The notes under the pieces are model-generated. The model saw nothing but the letters and a program-made list of their open reading frames with translations. It was not told the DNA's origin and did no database searches. This document shows, one piece after another, positions 34,784-43,729 of a stretch of 64,000 bases of DNA (the first letter of the stretch is position 1; every line of letters starts with the position of its first letter). The translations under genes and the position numbers were made by a program. Origin of the DNA: Clostridium_AD sp050717545 (GTDB taxonomy: Bacteria; Bacillota; Clostridia; Clostridiales; Clostridiaceae). Where the stretch lies: positions 124,001-188,000 of the forward strand of contig NZ_JBOITN010000008.1 in assembly GCF_050717545.1 (NCBI RefSeq), written 5' to 3'.

Positions 34784-36103
34784 ATGAAAAAAACACGTAT
34801 TATTACTAGTTTATTATTAAGTACTTTGTTATTATCCAATGTAACATTATCAGGATGCTCAAGTAAGAAAAAAACTGACTCGTCAGCAACCTCAGATAAA
34901 GTAGTTGAAATTAGGTTTGCTTGGTGGGGAGATCAAATAAGACATGATGCTACAAATAAAGCATTAACACTATTTGAACAGAAAAACCCGAATATCAAAG
35001 TTATTAGAGAACCATCTGGTTTTGCTGGTTTTCATGACAAACTAACTACACAAATAGCAGCAGGAACAGAACCAGATTTATTTCAATTTGCAAACGATAA
35101 ATATTTAGGAGATTTTGTATCAGCTGGAAGATTAGTTAGTATTGATGAATTTGTAGGAAAAGAAATAAATATAGACAATATATCATCAAGTGTACTTTCA
35201 GCTGGACAAATAAAGGGTAAACAGTACTGTATTCCAACAGCAATAAATAGTAGAGTAGTACTATTTAATAAAAAGATGTTTGATAATGCAAAGGTTCCAT
35301 ATCCTAAAAATGATTGGACGTGGGAAGATTTTTATAATATAAGTAAAAAATTAGTTGCAGGAAACCCAGGTAAGTATGCTATATCTGACTTTACGTTAAC
35401 TGATGATTTAATAATTTATTCAATACAAAAAGGAGCCATTTTTGTTGATAAAGATTTAAAGGTAAATGCAGAAAAACAACTTAAGCAAGGCTTGGAGCTC
35501 GGCATGAAATTAAGGACTGAAAAATTAGCTCCACCAATTGATATTTCAATTATAGAAAACACACAACAAAACAATACATTCGTTACAGGCAAAAGTGCAA
35601 TGAAAATTGATGCCACAGCTGCAGCTGATGGATATGCTGTTTCTCTAAAGGACAAAGGGGAAGTGGGAATAGTGTTGTTGCCAGATTCATCTACTTCAAA
35701 TCCATCAGGAGAAGCACTTATAGGGACTAATCCACTAGCTATAGGCAGAAGTAGTGAAAATAAACAAGCAGCAGCTAAACTATTAGACTTTATGATAAAT
35801 GATCAAGATGCTGCCAAAATATTAAGAACAGTAAGAGGAGTTCCTACATCATCAAAATCACAAGAAATGTTAAAGCCAACATTAGAACCAATTAATGCAA
35901 TGGTTTTTACAGCAATTAACGATATTACTAAAATCGCAATGAAACCAGATGATTATTTCTTCGCAAAAGGTGCAGGTATAAATTTTGTAGATATTGTACG
36001 TCAAGAATCTCAAAAGGTGGCTTATAAGAAGACTACTCCAGCAGAAACTGCAAAAACAATAAAAGATCAAATGCAAAAATCATTAGATAAAGCAAATAAA
36101 TAG
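34784..36103 (+). CDS. sugar ABC transporter substrate-binding lipoprotein (CUT1)
   Basis: 439 aa extracellular receptor. Type II signal peptide MKKTRIITSLLLSTLLLSNV ending in lipobox LSGC with C25 as the lipidated residue. The mature protein shows family 1 binding-protein features: IRFAWWGD near the N-terminus, LTTQIAAGTEPDLFQF, and FMINDQDAAKIL near the C-terminus. GAGGGGG precedes ATG by 6 bases. It delivers substrate to the two permeases upstream. The nearby GH13 enzyme suggests an alpha-linked gluco-oligosaccharide or derivative, which is inference. Confidence 0.92.
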   Translation: MKKTRIITSLLLSTLLLSNVTLSGCSSKKKTDSSATSDKVVEIRFAWWGDQIRHDATNKALTLFEQKNPNIKVIREPSGFAGFHDKLTTQIAAGTEPDLFQFANDKYLGDFVSAGRLVSIDEFVGKEINIDNISSSVLSAGQIKGKQYCIPTAINSRVVLFNKKMFDNAKVPYPKNDWTWEDFYNISKKLVAGNPGKYAISDFTLTDDLIIYSIQKGAIFVDKDLKVNAEKQLKQGLELGMKLRTEKLAPPIDISIIENTQQNNTFVTGKSAMKIDATAAADGYAVSLKDKGEVGIVLLPDSSTSNPSGEALIGTNPLAIGRSSENKQAAAKLLDFMINDQDAAKILRTVRGVPTSSKSQEMLKPTLEPINAMVFTAINDITKIAMKPDDYFFAKGAGINFVDIVRQESQKVAYKKTTPAETAKTIKDQMQKSLDKANK

Positions 36104-36132
36104 TAAAATAATATGATAAAGGAGATGGAAAT

Positions 36133-37290
36133 ATGATAAGAGTGGCTATTATAGGAACAGGAAGTATTTCTCAGTCACATATAGAAGGATATTTAGCATT
36201 AAAAGATAGATGTGTAATTGTAGCTCTTGTGGATATATATCCTGACAAAGCAAGAGAAAAGGCAAAAAAAAATAATTTATTAAATGTAGAGATATTCGAT
36301 GACCATAAAAAGGTTTTGGGCCGAGATGATATTGATCTTATAGATATATGTACTCCACCCTATGTACATGCAGAAATTGCCATAAATGCTTTAAATTCAG
36401 GTAAGAATGTACTAAGTGAAAAACCTATGGCAGCTTCATTAGAAGAGTGCGATAAAATGATAGAGGCAGCTAAAAAAAATAATAAAGTATTGTCAATAAT
36501 TGCTCAAAACAGATTTAGAAATGAATTTATGAATTTAAAAAAGACATTGGATTCAGGACTTGCGGGAGATATAGTACATGCCCAGGTGGATTCATTCTGG
36601 TGGAGAGGACATTCTTATTATGATCTATGGTGGAGAGGAACTTGGGAAAAAGAAGGTGGTGGATGTACACTTAATCATGCTGTACATCATATAGATATGA
36701 TATCTTGGATGATGGGCATGCCAGAGGAAGTACAAGCTATTATGAGCAATACCTCTCATGATAATGCTGAAGTAGAAGATATTTCAATCGCATTGCTTAA
36801 ATATAAAGGTGGAGCGTTGGGACAAATTACAAGTTCTGTTGTCCATCATGGAGAGGAGCAACAAGTGATATTACAAGGTAAAAGAGCCAGAATATCCGCT
36901 CCATTTAAAGTAAGTGCTTCAAAGGAATTAGAAAACGGATTTCCTGTAAAGGATAAAAAAACAGAAAAGGCAATTACTGATTTTTATAATGGATTAACGA
37001 CTTTAAAATATATAGGACATACAGCTCAAATAGACAATGTATTGACCGCATTAGAGACAGGTGAAGATGTGTTTATTGGTGGGCAAGATGGAAGAAATAC
37101 TATTGAACTTATAACTTCCATTTATAAAGCTTCTATAACAAAGCAGCCAGTAAAGCTTCCATTACAAAAGGAAGATGAATTTTATACTGTTGATGGCTTA
37201 CAGAGAAATGCACCTCATTTCTATGAAAAAGGGAAAAGTATAGAAAATTTTAGTAATGAGAGTATTACACTAGGTAGAGATATAAAATAA
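36133..37290 (+). CDS. Gfo/Idh/MocA family oxidoreductase (first of three)
   Basis: 385 aa NAD(P)-dependent sugar oxidoreductase. Rossmann motif VAIIGTGSISQSH (4-16), dinucleotide/catalytic motif LSEKPMAAS with K97, and the GGGCTLNHAVHHIDM segment with H185/H186 and D188. Substrate-site residues in VDSFWWRGHSYYDLWWRGTW are aromatic-rich, suggesting a stacked sugar ring. It starts 30 bases after the binding-protein gene with AAAGGAG before ATG, in the same operon, so it probably oxidises or reduces the imported sugar. Confidence 0.88.
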   Translation: MIRVAIIGTGSISQSHIEGYLALKDRCVIVALVDIYPDKAREKAKKNNLLNVEIFDDHKKVLGRDDIDLIDICTPPYVHAEIAINALNSGKNVLSEKPMAASLEECDKMIEAAKKNNKVLSIIAQNRFRNEFMNLKKTLDSGLAGDIVHAQVDSFWWRGHSYYDLWWRGTWEKEGGGCTLNHAVHHIDMISWMMGMPEEVQAIMSNTSHDNAEVEDISIALLKYKGGALGQITSSVVHHGEEQQVILQGKRARISAPFKVSASKELENGFPVKDKKTEKAITDFYNGLTTLKYIGHTAQIDNVLTALETGEDVFIGGQDGRNTIELITSIYKASITKQPVKLPLQKEDEFYTVDGLQRNAPHFYEKGKSIENFSNESITLGRDIK

Positions 37291-37322
37291 AAAAATATAA
37301 TAGAGGAATGGTGGAGGTAAAA

Positions 37323-38393
37323 ATGAATAACGCTAATGGAATGTATTATGTACCAAAGAGCAAAGTTGAAAAAGTTTGCGAAGAGGGTGATTTTAAATTT
37401 GCTGCTGTAGGTCTTGATCATGGACATATTTACAGCATGAGTGCAGGACTTATTGGTGCAGGTGCAGAATTAAAGTGGGTATATGACCCAGATCCTAAAA
37501 AAGTTCAAGCATTTTGCAAAGAATATCCCCAAGTTAAAATAGCAAGTTCAGAGGAAGAAATTTTAAGGGATGAAAGTATTAATTTAATTGCTAGTGCGAC
37601 TATAACATCAAATAGGTGTGCAGTTGGTTTAAGAGCAATGGACGCCGGAAAAGATTATTTTGTTGACAAGGCTCCTCTTACAACACTTGAACAATTGGCT
37701 AAGGCAAAAGCAAAGGTCAAGGAGACTGGCAAAAAATATGCAGTGTACTATGCAGAGCGTATACACAATGAAAGCTCAGTATTTGCAGGACAATTAGTTA
37801 AAGAAGGAGCTATAGGAAGAGTAATTCAAGTGTTAGGTATGGGACCACACAGAGAAGGGTTAGGTAGACCAGAGTGGTTTTATGAAAAGGACAAATTCGG
37901 TGGAATCCTTTGCGATATAGGTAGTCATCAAATAGAACAAATTTTATTCTATACAGGGTCAACGGACGCAAAGGTACTTCACAGTAAGATGGGAAATTAT
38001 AATCACAAACAATATCCAAATTTTCAGGATTTTGGAGATGCTACTTTAATAACTGATACAGGAGCCACTGGGTATTTTAGAGTAGATTGGTTCACTCCAG
38101 ATGGTTTAGGTACTTGGGGTGACGGACGTTTATTTATTTTAGGTACTGAGGGATATATAGAGCTTAGAAAATATATAGATGTGGCAAATAAGAGTACAGC
38201 TAATCATGTTTATTTAGTAAATAAGGCTGGAGAAGAGCACTTTGAAGTAGATAACAAAGTTGGATTCCCATATTTCGGTGAATTGATTTTGGATTGCTTA
38301 AATAGAACAGAAAATGCAATGACTCAAGAACATGCATTCAAGGCAGCTGAACTATGTATTAAAGCTCAAATGCAAGCAGAAATAGTAGAGTAA
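37323..38393 (+). CDS. Gfo/Idh/MocA family oxidoreductase (second)
   Basis: 356 aa. The Rossmann domain starts late (KFAAVGLDHGHIYSMSAGL, about 24-42) after an N-terminal extension. The catalytic lysine motif is the variant YFVDKAPL rather than EKP, and GGILCDIGSHQIEQILFY supplies the conserved His/Asp region. This branch differs clearly from the first enzyme (GHGH in the cofactor loop, DKAP motif). ATG at 37323 is placed 7 bases after TGGAGG; the ATG at 37308 lies before the binding site. It is cotranscribed with the first oxidoreductase and probably catalyses a linked redox step on the same sugar. Confidence 0.87.
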   Translation: MNNANGMYYVPKSKVEKVCEEGDFKFAAVGLDHGHIYSMSAGLIGAGAELKWVYDPDPKKVQAFCKEYPQVKIASSEEEILRDESINLIASATITSNRCAVGLRAMDAGKDYFVDKAPLTTLEQLAKAKAKVKETGKKYAVYYAERIHNESSVFAGQLVKEGAIGRVIQVLGMGPHREGLGRPEWFYEKDKFGGILCDIGSHQIEQILFYTGSTDAKVLHSKMGNYNHKQYPNFQDFGDATLITDTGATGYFRVDWFTPDGLGTWGDGRLFILGTEGYIELRKYIDVANKSTANHVYLVNKAGEEHFEVDNKVGFPYFGELILDCLNRTENAMTQEHAFKAAELCIKAQMQAEIVE

Positions 38394-38400
38394 TTTTGTG

Positions 38401-38433
38401 TAGAGAGGGAAACAAGTGAATTCCCTCTCTATA
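38401..38433. terminator. stem-loop after the second oxidoreductase
   Basis: TAGAGAGGGAA pairs perfectly with TTCCCTCTCTA around ACAAGTGAA. It lacks a T tract, so it may be an RNA-stabilising or processing hairpin, or a weak terminator separating the glucosidase part of the operon. Confidence 0.6.
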
Positions 38434-38475
38434 TAAAATTAATGAGTAAGTTGCAGGCTTTTTATTCTTACATAG

Positions 38476-38489
38476 TGTTAGCGCTATCT
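38476..38489. promoter_or_regulatory. cre/LacI-type operator before the GH13 gene
   Basis: TGTTAGCGCTATCT contains the perfect palindrome TAGCGCTA and matches the cre consensus at all but two fixed positions. It ends 22 bases before the glucosidase ATG, in position for repression by CcpA or another LacI-family protein. Confidence 0.5.
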
Positions 38490-38511
38490 AGACAATTAGG
38501 GAGGATATTGT

Positions 38512-40161
38512 ATGAAAAAGAAATGGTGGAAAGAAGCAGTAGTATATCAAGTATACCCACGTAGCTTTTACGATAGTAACAATGATGGAATAGGTGATTT
38601 AAATGGTGTAATTGCTAAACTTGATTATCTTAAAACATTAGGTATAGATGTTATTTGGTTAAATCCATGCTATAAATCTCCAAATGATGATAATGGATAC
38701 GATATATCTAATTATCGCGAAATAATGGATGAATTTGGAAGTATGGATGATTTTAATAATTTGCTTTATGAAGCACATAAGAGAAATATTAAAATTATTA
38801 TGGATTTGGTAGTTAATCACTGTTCCGATGAACATAAATGGTTTACTGAAAGCAGAAAGTCTAAGGATAATAAATATCGTGATTATTTTATATGGAAACA
38901 ACCTAAAAATGGAAGAGAGCCAAATAATTGGGGATCATATTTTTCGCCTTCTGCATGGGAATATGATGATATAACTGGTGAGTACTATTTACATCTGTTT
39001 TCAAAAAAGCAACCAGACCTTAATTGGGAAAATCCAAAATTACGTGAAGAAATATATAATTCAATGAATTTTTGGTTAGATAAAGGGATTGATGGTTTCA
39101 GAATGGATGTTGTAAATTTGTACAAAAAACCAGCTGGATTAATGGATTCAGATTTACCAGCAAATTGTGCAGATGGTTTTTCTTTTGACCCTAAACTATA
39201 TGCAAATAATGCAGGTTTACTGGAAATTTTGCAAGAAATGAATAAACAAACATTTTCAAAGTACAATACAATGACAGTAGGAGAGGCAGTGGAGGTTACT
39301 CCAAAAATTGCATTACCATATGTTGACGAGAATAATAAATGTTTGAATATGATATTTCATTTTGAAATCGTTGGAATGAAAGAAAATTTCACTTGGTCAA
39401 AGTATAAAAGGGTTCAAAGGAATTGGATTAAAGGGCTTGGCAGTACAGGTTGGAATAGTAATTATATGGGAAATCATGACAACCCTCGCAGTGTATCTGT
39501 GTATGGCAATGATAAAAAATATAGAGTAGAATCTGCTAAAATGCTTGCAACAATAATACATACACTACCAGGTACGCCTTATATATACCAAGGAGAAGAA
39601 ATTGGTATGACAAATGCACCTTTCCCATCTATCCAAGCGTTTAATGATATAAATGCGAAATTTACGTATACTGAACTTTTGAAAAGTGGTAAAACATCTA
39701 AGGAAGCATTAGATTATTTAAATATATATAGCAGAGACCATTCTAGGACACCAATGCAATGGGATTCCAGTGAAAATGCTGGTTTTACTAAAGCAACGCC
39801 ATGGCTTATGATAAATCCAAATTATACGCATATTAATGTTTCTGAGGCTATTTGTGACCAGAACAGCATTTACTACTATTATAAAAATTTAATTTCGTTG
39901 AGGAAAAATAATTCAGTTTTAGTGTATGGTGATTTTCATGAGTATTTATGTGAAAGAGAAGATGTCTATATGTACATGCGTACTTTTAATGATGTAAAGT
40001 GGCTAGTGATTGTTAATTTGACTGATAAACAAATTGATGTTGAAATTCCTATTAAATCGGAAAAAAGTTTTGAATATTTGCTTTCAAATTATGGACATAG
40101 TGGTAAATGTTCATCTTCAGTTTTAAAGCCATATCAAGCTGATATTTTATTAGTTATTTAA
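38512..40161 (+). CDS. GH13 alpha-glucosidase, probably oligo-1,6-glucosidase
   Basis: 549 aa cytoplasmic glycosidase of GH13 subfamily 31. Conserved regions: DLVVNHCSDEH, GFRMDVVN with nucleophile D199, TVGEAVEV with acid/base E258, and GNHDNPR with D323; also QPDLNWENP. Residue 200, directly after the nucleophile, is valine, which in this subfamily goes with alpha-1,6 specificity (oligo-1,6-glucosidase) rather than maltase activity. There is no signal peptide, so it acts on imported isomalto-type or related glucosides. AGGGAGG precedes ATG by 9 bases. It lies in the sugar island, downstream of a cre-like palindrome. Confidence 0.93.
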   Translation: MKKKWWKEAVVYQVYPRSFYDSNNDGIGDLNGVIAKLDYLKTLGIDVIWLNPCYKSPNDDNGYDISNYREIMDEFGSMDDFNNLLYEAHKRNIKIIMDLVVNHCSDEHKWFTESRKSKDNKYRDYFIWKQPKNGREPNNWGSYFSPSAWEYDDITGEYYLHLFSKKQPDLNWENPKLREEIYNSMNFWLDKGIDGFRMDVVNLYKKPAGLMDSDLPANCADGFSFDPKLYANNAGLLEILQEMNKQTFSKYNTMTVGEAVEVTPKIALPYVDENNKCLNMIFHFEIVGMKENFTWSKYKRVQRNWIKGLGSTGWNSNYMGNHDNPRSVSVYGNDKKYRVESAKMLATIIHTLPGTPYIYQGEEIGMTNAPFPSIQAFNDINAKFTYTELLKSGKTSKEALDYLNIYSRDHSRTPMQWDSSENAGFTKATPWLMINPNYTHINVSEAICDQNSIYYYYKNLISLRKNNSVLVYGDFHEYLCEREDVYMYMRTFNDVKWLVIVNLTDKQIDVEIPIKSEKSFEYLLSNYGHSGKCSSSVLKPYQADILLVI

Positions 40162-40207
40162 CAAAGATTATACCTTTATAAAATATAAATAAAAGAGAGT
40201 AAAAAAC

Positions 40208-41386
40208 ATGGGAAATATAAATATATTAAAGAAGTTAAAAATTAAATTTAGTTTGCTACAAATAACATATTGGTGTAATGTGGGTGCATTTAGTGCATTT
40301 ATTGTATCATATATGCAGTCAAAAGGTATGACTGCTACACTAATTGGAGTTATGTTAATGATAAGTACCTGTGGCGCTTTTGGGGGACAATTATTCTGGG
40401 GTAGAATGAGTGACAAACTAAAGTCGAATAAAAAGATATTTATTATTGCAAATATACTAATATTAATAATGCATGTTGTTGTATTTTATATGCCTAATTG
40501 GACTCTTATAATTATTACATTTGGTATTTTAGGATTTATAGAAATACCTGTTGCAGCAAATCTTGATACTTGGATACTGAAAATATATCATAAAACACCT
40601 CAAGCTTATGGTCCGATACGTGCCAGTGCTTCGATAGGATTTGCAGTGTTTACATTGTTTTATGGTGGCATACTTGAAAAATACGGATACTTTTTTATGA
40701 TTGTATTTTCATCCTCTTTTGTAATTATGTCAATTTGCATTGCAATATTTATACCGGACGCAGAGATTAGTGACATTATGAATTTAGATAAATCAGCAGA
40801 TAAAAATACATTTAAGAAGTTGATTTTAAATAAATCATTTATATTCATTTTATTTATAATTCTTTGTACTGGTATTTCTACTTCGCCAATGATGCAAATG
40901 ATGCCATTACTCATGTCAAATGTAGGAGGTACAGTAAAATACGTTGGTTTTACAATGTTTGCAAGTGGGCTAGCACAGGTACCGTTTATGATTTTTTCAA
41001 ATAAATTATCATTTATCTCAGCAAAAAAAAGGATGTTGTTAGCTGGTTTAATGTATTTTCTATCATTGATACTAACATCAATTGCTAAGACGCCTGACTT
41101 TATTGTATTTTGTAGCATTCTTAATGGAGTAGGATTTGGTTTAATGCTTCCTGCAATGCGGGAGTATATATTCCAATCATCACCGAAAGAGTTTCATACA
41201 ACTGCACAAAGCATAAGTGATGCCACATATTTGAGTTTGGCTGGTATAATTAGTAATAGTTTAGCTGGACTTATGGTTGATAGTGTAGGTATAAGGGCAC
41301 TACTTGTTACTTGTTCATTAATTCAAATGATTGGAATTGTATTATTGGTAATAAATATTTATGGGAATAAAAGAACTAATGGTTAG
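40208..41386 (+). CDS. MFS transporter (oligosaccharide/nucleoside symporter-like)
   Basis: 392 aa with 12 predicted membrane helices. Features: the N-terminal LLQITYWCNVGAFSAFIVSY helix, a loop 2-3 motif GGQLFWGRMSDKLKSNKK (modified MFS A-motif with the G-x-x-S-D-K core), and YGPIRASASIGFAVF, close to the lactose/raffinose permease-like MFS branch. The binding site AAAGAGAGT is weak. It follows the glucosidase by 46 bases. A second uptake or an efflux route for a sugar in the island is likely; the direction is unknown. Confidence 0.82.
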   Translation: MGNINILKKLKIKFSLLQITYWCNVGAFSAFIVSYMQSKGMTATLIGVMLMISTCGAFGGQLFWGRMSDKLKSNKKIFIIANILILIMHVVVFYMPNWTLIIITFGILGFIEIPVAANLDTWILKIYHKTPQAYGPIRASASIGFAVFTLFYGGILEKYGYFFMIVFSSSFVIMSICIAIFIPDAEISDIMNLDKSADKNTFKKLILNKSFIFILFIILCTGISTSPMMQMMPLLMSNVGGTVKYVGFTMFASGLAQVPFMIFSNKLSFISAKKRMLLAGLMYFLSLILTSIAKTPDFIVFCSILNGVGFGLMLPAMREYIFQSSPKEFHTTAQSISDATYLSLAGIISNSLAGLMVDSVGIRALLVTCSLIQMIGIVLLVINIYGNKRTNG

Positions 41387-41469
41387 AGGTAGTGTTTACA
41401 CTACCTAGTTACCAAGTTATGATTTAAAAGGTAGTTTTTTAATATTAGATAAGTATGGAGGAAATAATA

Positions 41470-41817
41470 GTGAAAACATTAATTTTGTTTGGATCAGCGA
41501 GAGGGTACGGACATACAAAAGATATGATCAATACTATTGATAGATTACAGGTATACTGGGCAGGAAGTTTAAGGAAAGATCATGTTAAGGAAGGCAGTAA
41601 AAAGGGTATTGCATTGATGTGTGGTGGGGTACCGTCCTTTCCAAGGCAATTTTTAGCAGGCAAAATAATATTAACAGGAGTATTGGGTGATTTGGGAGCG
41701 GATTGTATGGGCATAGTAACTGCATTTGATACAGATAACTCTCCAGTTAGTGAAAATGAAAAAGTTAAATCTCAGATAAAAGGAATTGCTAATAAATTAA
41801 ATGAAAATAACAAATAA
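41470..41817 (+). CDS. internally deleted flavodoxin-family NAD(P)H oxidoreductase
   Basis: 115 aa against roughly 180-200 in intact family members. The N-terminus MKTLILFGSARGYGHTKDMI is the FMN phosphate-loop strand, but it runs straight into TIDRLQVYWAGSLRKDHVKE, which in complete proteins follows the second flavin loop some 70 residues later. The usual cysteine motif and the SSPVY-type loop are missing. Reading frame and C-terminal part (GIALMCGGVPSFPRQFLAGK) are intact, so it is an in-frame deletion rather than a frameshift. It may be non-functional or a dimerisation remnant. The start is GTG at 41470 with GGAGG 7 bases upstream. Confidence 0.7.
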   Translation: MKTLILFGSARGYGHTKDMINTIDRLQVYWAGSLRKDHVKEGSKKGIALMCGGVPSFPRQFLAGKIILTGVLGDLGADCMGIVTAFDTDNSPVSENEKVKSQIKGIANKLNENNK

Positions 41818-41863
41818 CGTTTATGATTAGGCTACTATAAATATATTTAAGGGGTGGAAATAA

Positions 41864-42871
41864 ATGAGAAGTGCAATTGTAGGATGTGGAGGTATAGGTA
41901 ATGTTCATGCTTATAATATTAATAATTTGGAAGAACATAAACTTGTGGCCTTTGCAGATATTAATTTTGAAAAAGCGGAAAAGTTTGTTGATGATTATGG
42001 AGATATAGAAAGTAAAGCATATAAAAGCCTAGAAGAAATGGTAGAAAAGGAGAAAATTGATGTTTTGCATATCTGTACGCCTCACTATCTACATGTTCCT
42101 ATGGCTATCTATGCAGCTAACCATAATATAAATGTTTTTATGGAGAAGCCACTTGCTATATCTGAGGAACAATTTCTTGAACTAAGAGATGTGAAAAACG
42201 ATGTTCAAATTGGAGTATGTTTTCAAAATAGATATAATAAAAGTGTCCAATGTATTCGTGAACTCTTGCAGAGCGGTAAAACAGGGAAAATAATAGGGGC
42301 AAGAGCATTTATTACATGGAACCGCGCAGAAAAGTATTATACGCAAAGTGGTTGGAGAGGAAGCCTTAAGACTGAAGGTGGAGGGCTTTTAATAAATCAA
42401 GCTATCCATACCTTAGACCTGTTGATTTATTTTCTTGGAAAACCTTTATCAGTAGAAGGAACTGTTATAAACCACCATCTGAAAGGTATTATAGAAGTTG
42501 AGGATACAGCAGAAGCATATATACAGTTTGATAAAGCTACAGCAAGTTTTTATGGAACAAATGCATACTGCACTGATTCACCAGTATTAATTGAATTGGT
42601 TTGTGAAGATATGATTATTAAAATGGAAGAAACACAGGTAACTATCGTAAATTCGGATAAATCAGAAGAAAAATTATCATTTAAAGAAGAACAGGTAGTA
42701 GGAAAAAACTATTGGGGGAATGGTCATTTTAATTGTATAAGTCATTATTATGAGTGTTTAGAAAATAATAAACATTTTCCAATAGATATTGAAGAAGCAC
42801 ACAAAGCGCTACAATTAATGTTTGGTATTTATGAGTCATCTAAAGCTAACATTGTAATAGATTTTCATTAA
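41864..42871 (+). CDS. Gfo/Idh/MocA family oxidoreductase (third)
   Basis: 335 aa, complete. Rossmann motif AIVGCGGIGNVHA (4-16), MEKPLAIS with the catalytic lysine, and GGGLLINQAIHTLDLLIYFLG with the His/Asp pair. ITWNRAEKYYTQSGWRGSLK forms the substrate-site segment common to glycoside-oxidising members. GGGGTGG precedes ATG. It is the last gene of the sugar island and the third enzyme of this superfamily within 6 kb, suggesting sequential or reversible oxidation of a sugar ring rather than simple hydrolysis. Confidence 0.88.
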   Translation: MRSAIVGCGGIGNVHAYNINNLEEHKLVAFADINFEKAEKFVDDYGDIESKAYKSLEEMVEKEKIDVLHICTPHYLHVPMAIYAANHNINVFMEKPLAISEEQFLELRDVKNDVQIGVCFQNRYNKSVQCIRELLQSGKTGKIIGARAFITWNRAEKYYTQSGWRGSLKTEGGGLLINQAIHTLDLLIYFLGKPLSVEGTVINHHLKGIIEVEDTAEAYIQFDKATASFYGTNAYCTDSPVLIELVCEDMIIKMEETQVTIVNSDKSEEKLSFKEEQVVGKNYWGNGHFNCISHYYECLENNKHFPIDIEEAHKALQLMFGIYESSKANIVIDFH

Positions 42872-43008
42872 AAACAACGGTTTATTTTAAAACTGGTGAT
42901 AATATGCAAACTTCTAATACAACAAACTATGTATCAAACTAAGCCCTAAGTTAAGCATTTGGTCTCAAAAATTTATGCACTTACCAACACTAAATTTACA
43001 ATACATTT

Positions 43009-43539
43009 TTATTTAATTATTTTTGACAAAGGGTAAAGATTATAAATTTCTAGTTTTGTTTGTGGTATGAACTTAAGGCAACTATAAATTAATAAACTCT
43101 GTATAGGCAACATAATTATACTTTTTATTAAACGTAAAACTAAAAGAGCTAGAACCCCTTTACCTGTAATAATCGAAAGCCAATAAGTATTTAATCCTAA
43201 ATCAACAAATATTATGATAATAGTTACGGCCATAATTATTCTGAGCATAGTTTTTGGCTTTTTATAAAGCAATATTCCATAAATTATGCCAGATAATAAT
43301 GCACTAAGAGTAAATCCTGGGAAATAAATTCCTTTGGGGAATAACATCATCCCAAGTATGTCTGAAAATGCTGCGGTTATCCCTCCTAAAACTGGACCAA
43401 ACATAACTGAAGCTATAGCTATTGGTATGAACCCAAAACCTATTCTAACAATTGGGGTCTGTATAGCAAAAAAACGCGTTAAAACAATTTGAATTGAAAT
43501 TAGTAATCCCATAAAGATAAAAGTTCGTGTATTTTTCAA
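43009..43539 (-). CDS. folT: folate ECF transporter S component FolT
   Basis: 176 aa membrane substrate-binding subunit that captures folates and works with the shared EcfA/A'/T module. About five to six helices; typical S-component features are IQIVLTRFFAIQTPIVRIGFG and AIASVMFGPVLGGITAAFSD, with FPKGIYFPGFTLSALLSGI as the FolT-type segment. The assignment is supported by the THF riboswitch in its leader. TTG at 43539 is chosen since AGAGG lies 7 bases upstream; the GTG at 43548 overlaps the binding site. No ATPase is nearby, as usual for group II ECF systems. Confidence 0.92.
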   Translation of the reverse strand: MKNTRTFIFMGLLISIQIVLTRFFAIQTPIVRIGFGFIPIAIASVMFGPVLGGITAAFSDILGMMLFPKGIYFPGFTLSALLSGIIYGILLYKKPKTMLRIIMAVTIIIIFVDLGLNTYWLSIITGKGVLALLVLRLIKSIIMLPIQSLLIYSCLKFIPQTKLEIYNLYPLSKIIK

Positions 43540-43543
43540 ATAA

Positions 43544-43597
43544 AGCACCTCTTCTTTTTTTATTTATGACAAATAGCCACACAAAGAGAATGGTGCT
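43544..43597 (-). promoter_or_regulatory. possible Shine-Dalgarno sequestering pairing for folT
   Basis: On the minus strand AGCACC (plus 43592-43597) can pair with GGTGCT (plus 43544-43549), which overlaps the AGAGGTG binding site of folT. The same upstream bases can instead form the local hairpin AAGAG/CTCTT. This would let the THF riboswitch control translation; it is an inference from complementarity only. Confidence 0.4.
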
Positions 43598-43603
43598 CTT
43601 CTG

Positions 43604-43708
43604 TGACAGCGGAATGCAAAAATTATACCGCAAATCATTTCTGATTTTTCGTCCAGTGGCAACTTCCCGTCCATCTGGCACTTAACGCACAATTTCCTAC
43701 TCTGCACT
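43604..43708 (-). promoter_or_regulatory. tetrahydrofolate (THF-I) riboswitch
   Basis: The minus strand shows the conserved THF aptamer blocks in order: GCAGAGTAGG, GCGTTAAGTGCC, GGGAAGTTGCC, CTGGACGAAA, TTGCGGT, and TTTGCATTCCGCTGT. These correspond to the two-site THF-binding RNA found before folate genes in Firmicutes. It lies between a sigma-A promoter and folT, about 65 bases before the start codon. High reduced folate should lower folT expression. Confidence 0.92.
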
Positions 43709-43729
43709 TTGGATTATGAATACAATATT

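Noticed and set aside
43445..43681. 78-residue minus-strand frame upstream of and overlapping folT
   Set aside because: It runs through the THF aptamer and into folT in another frame, with no binding site.
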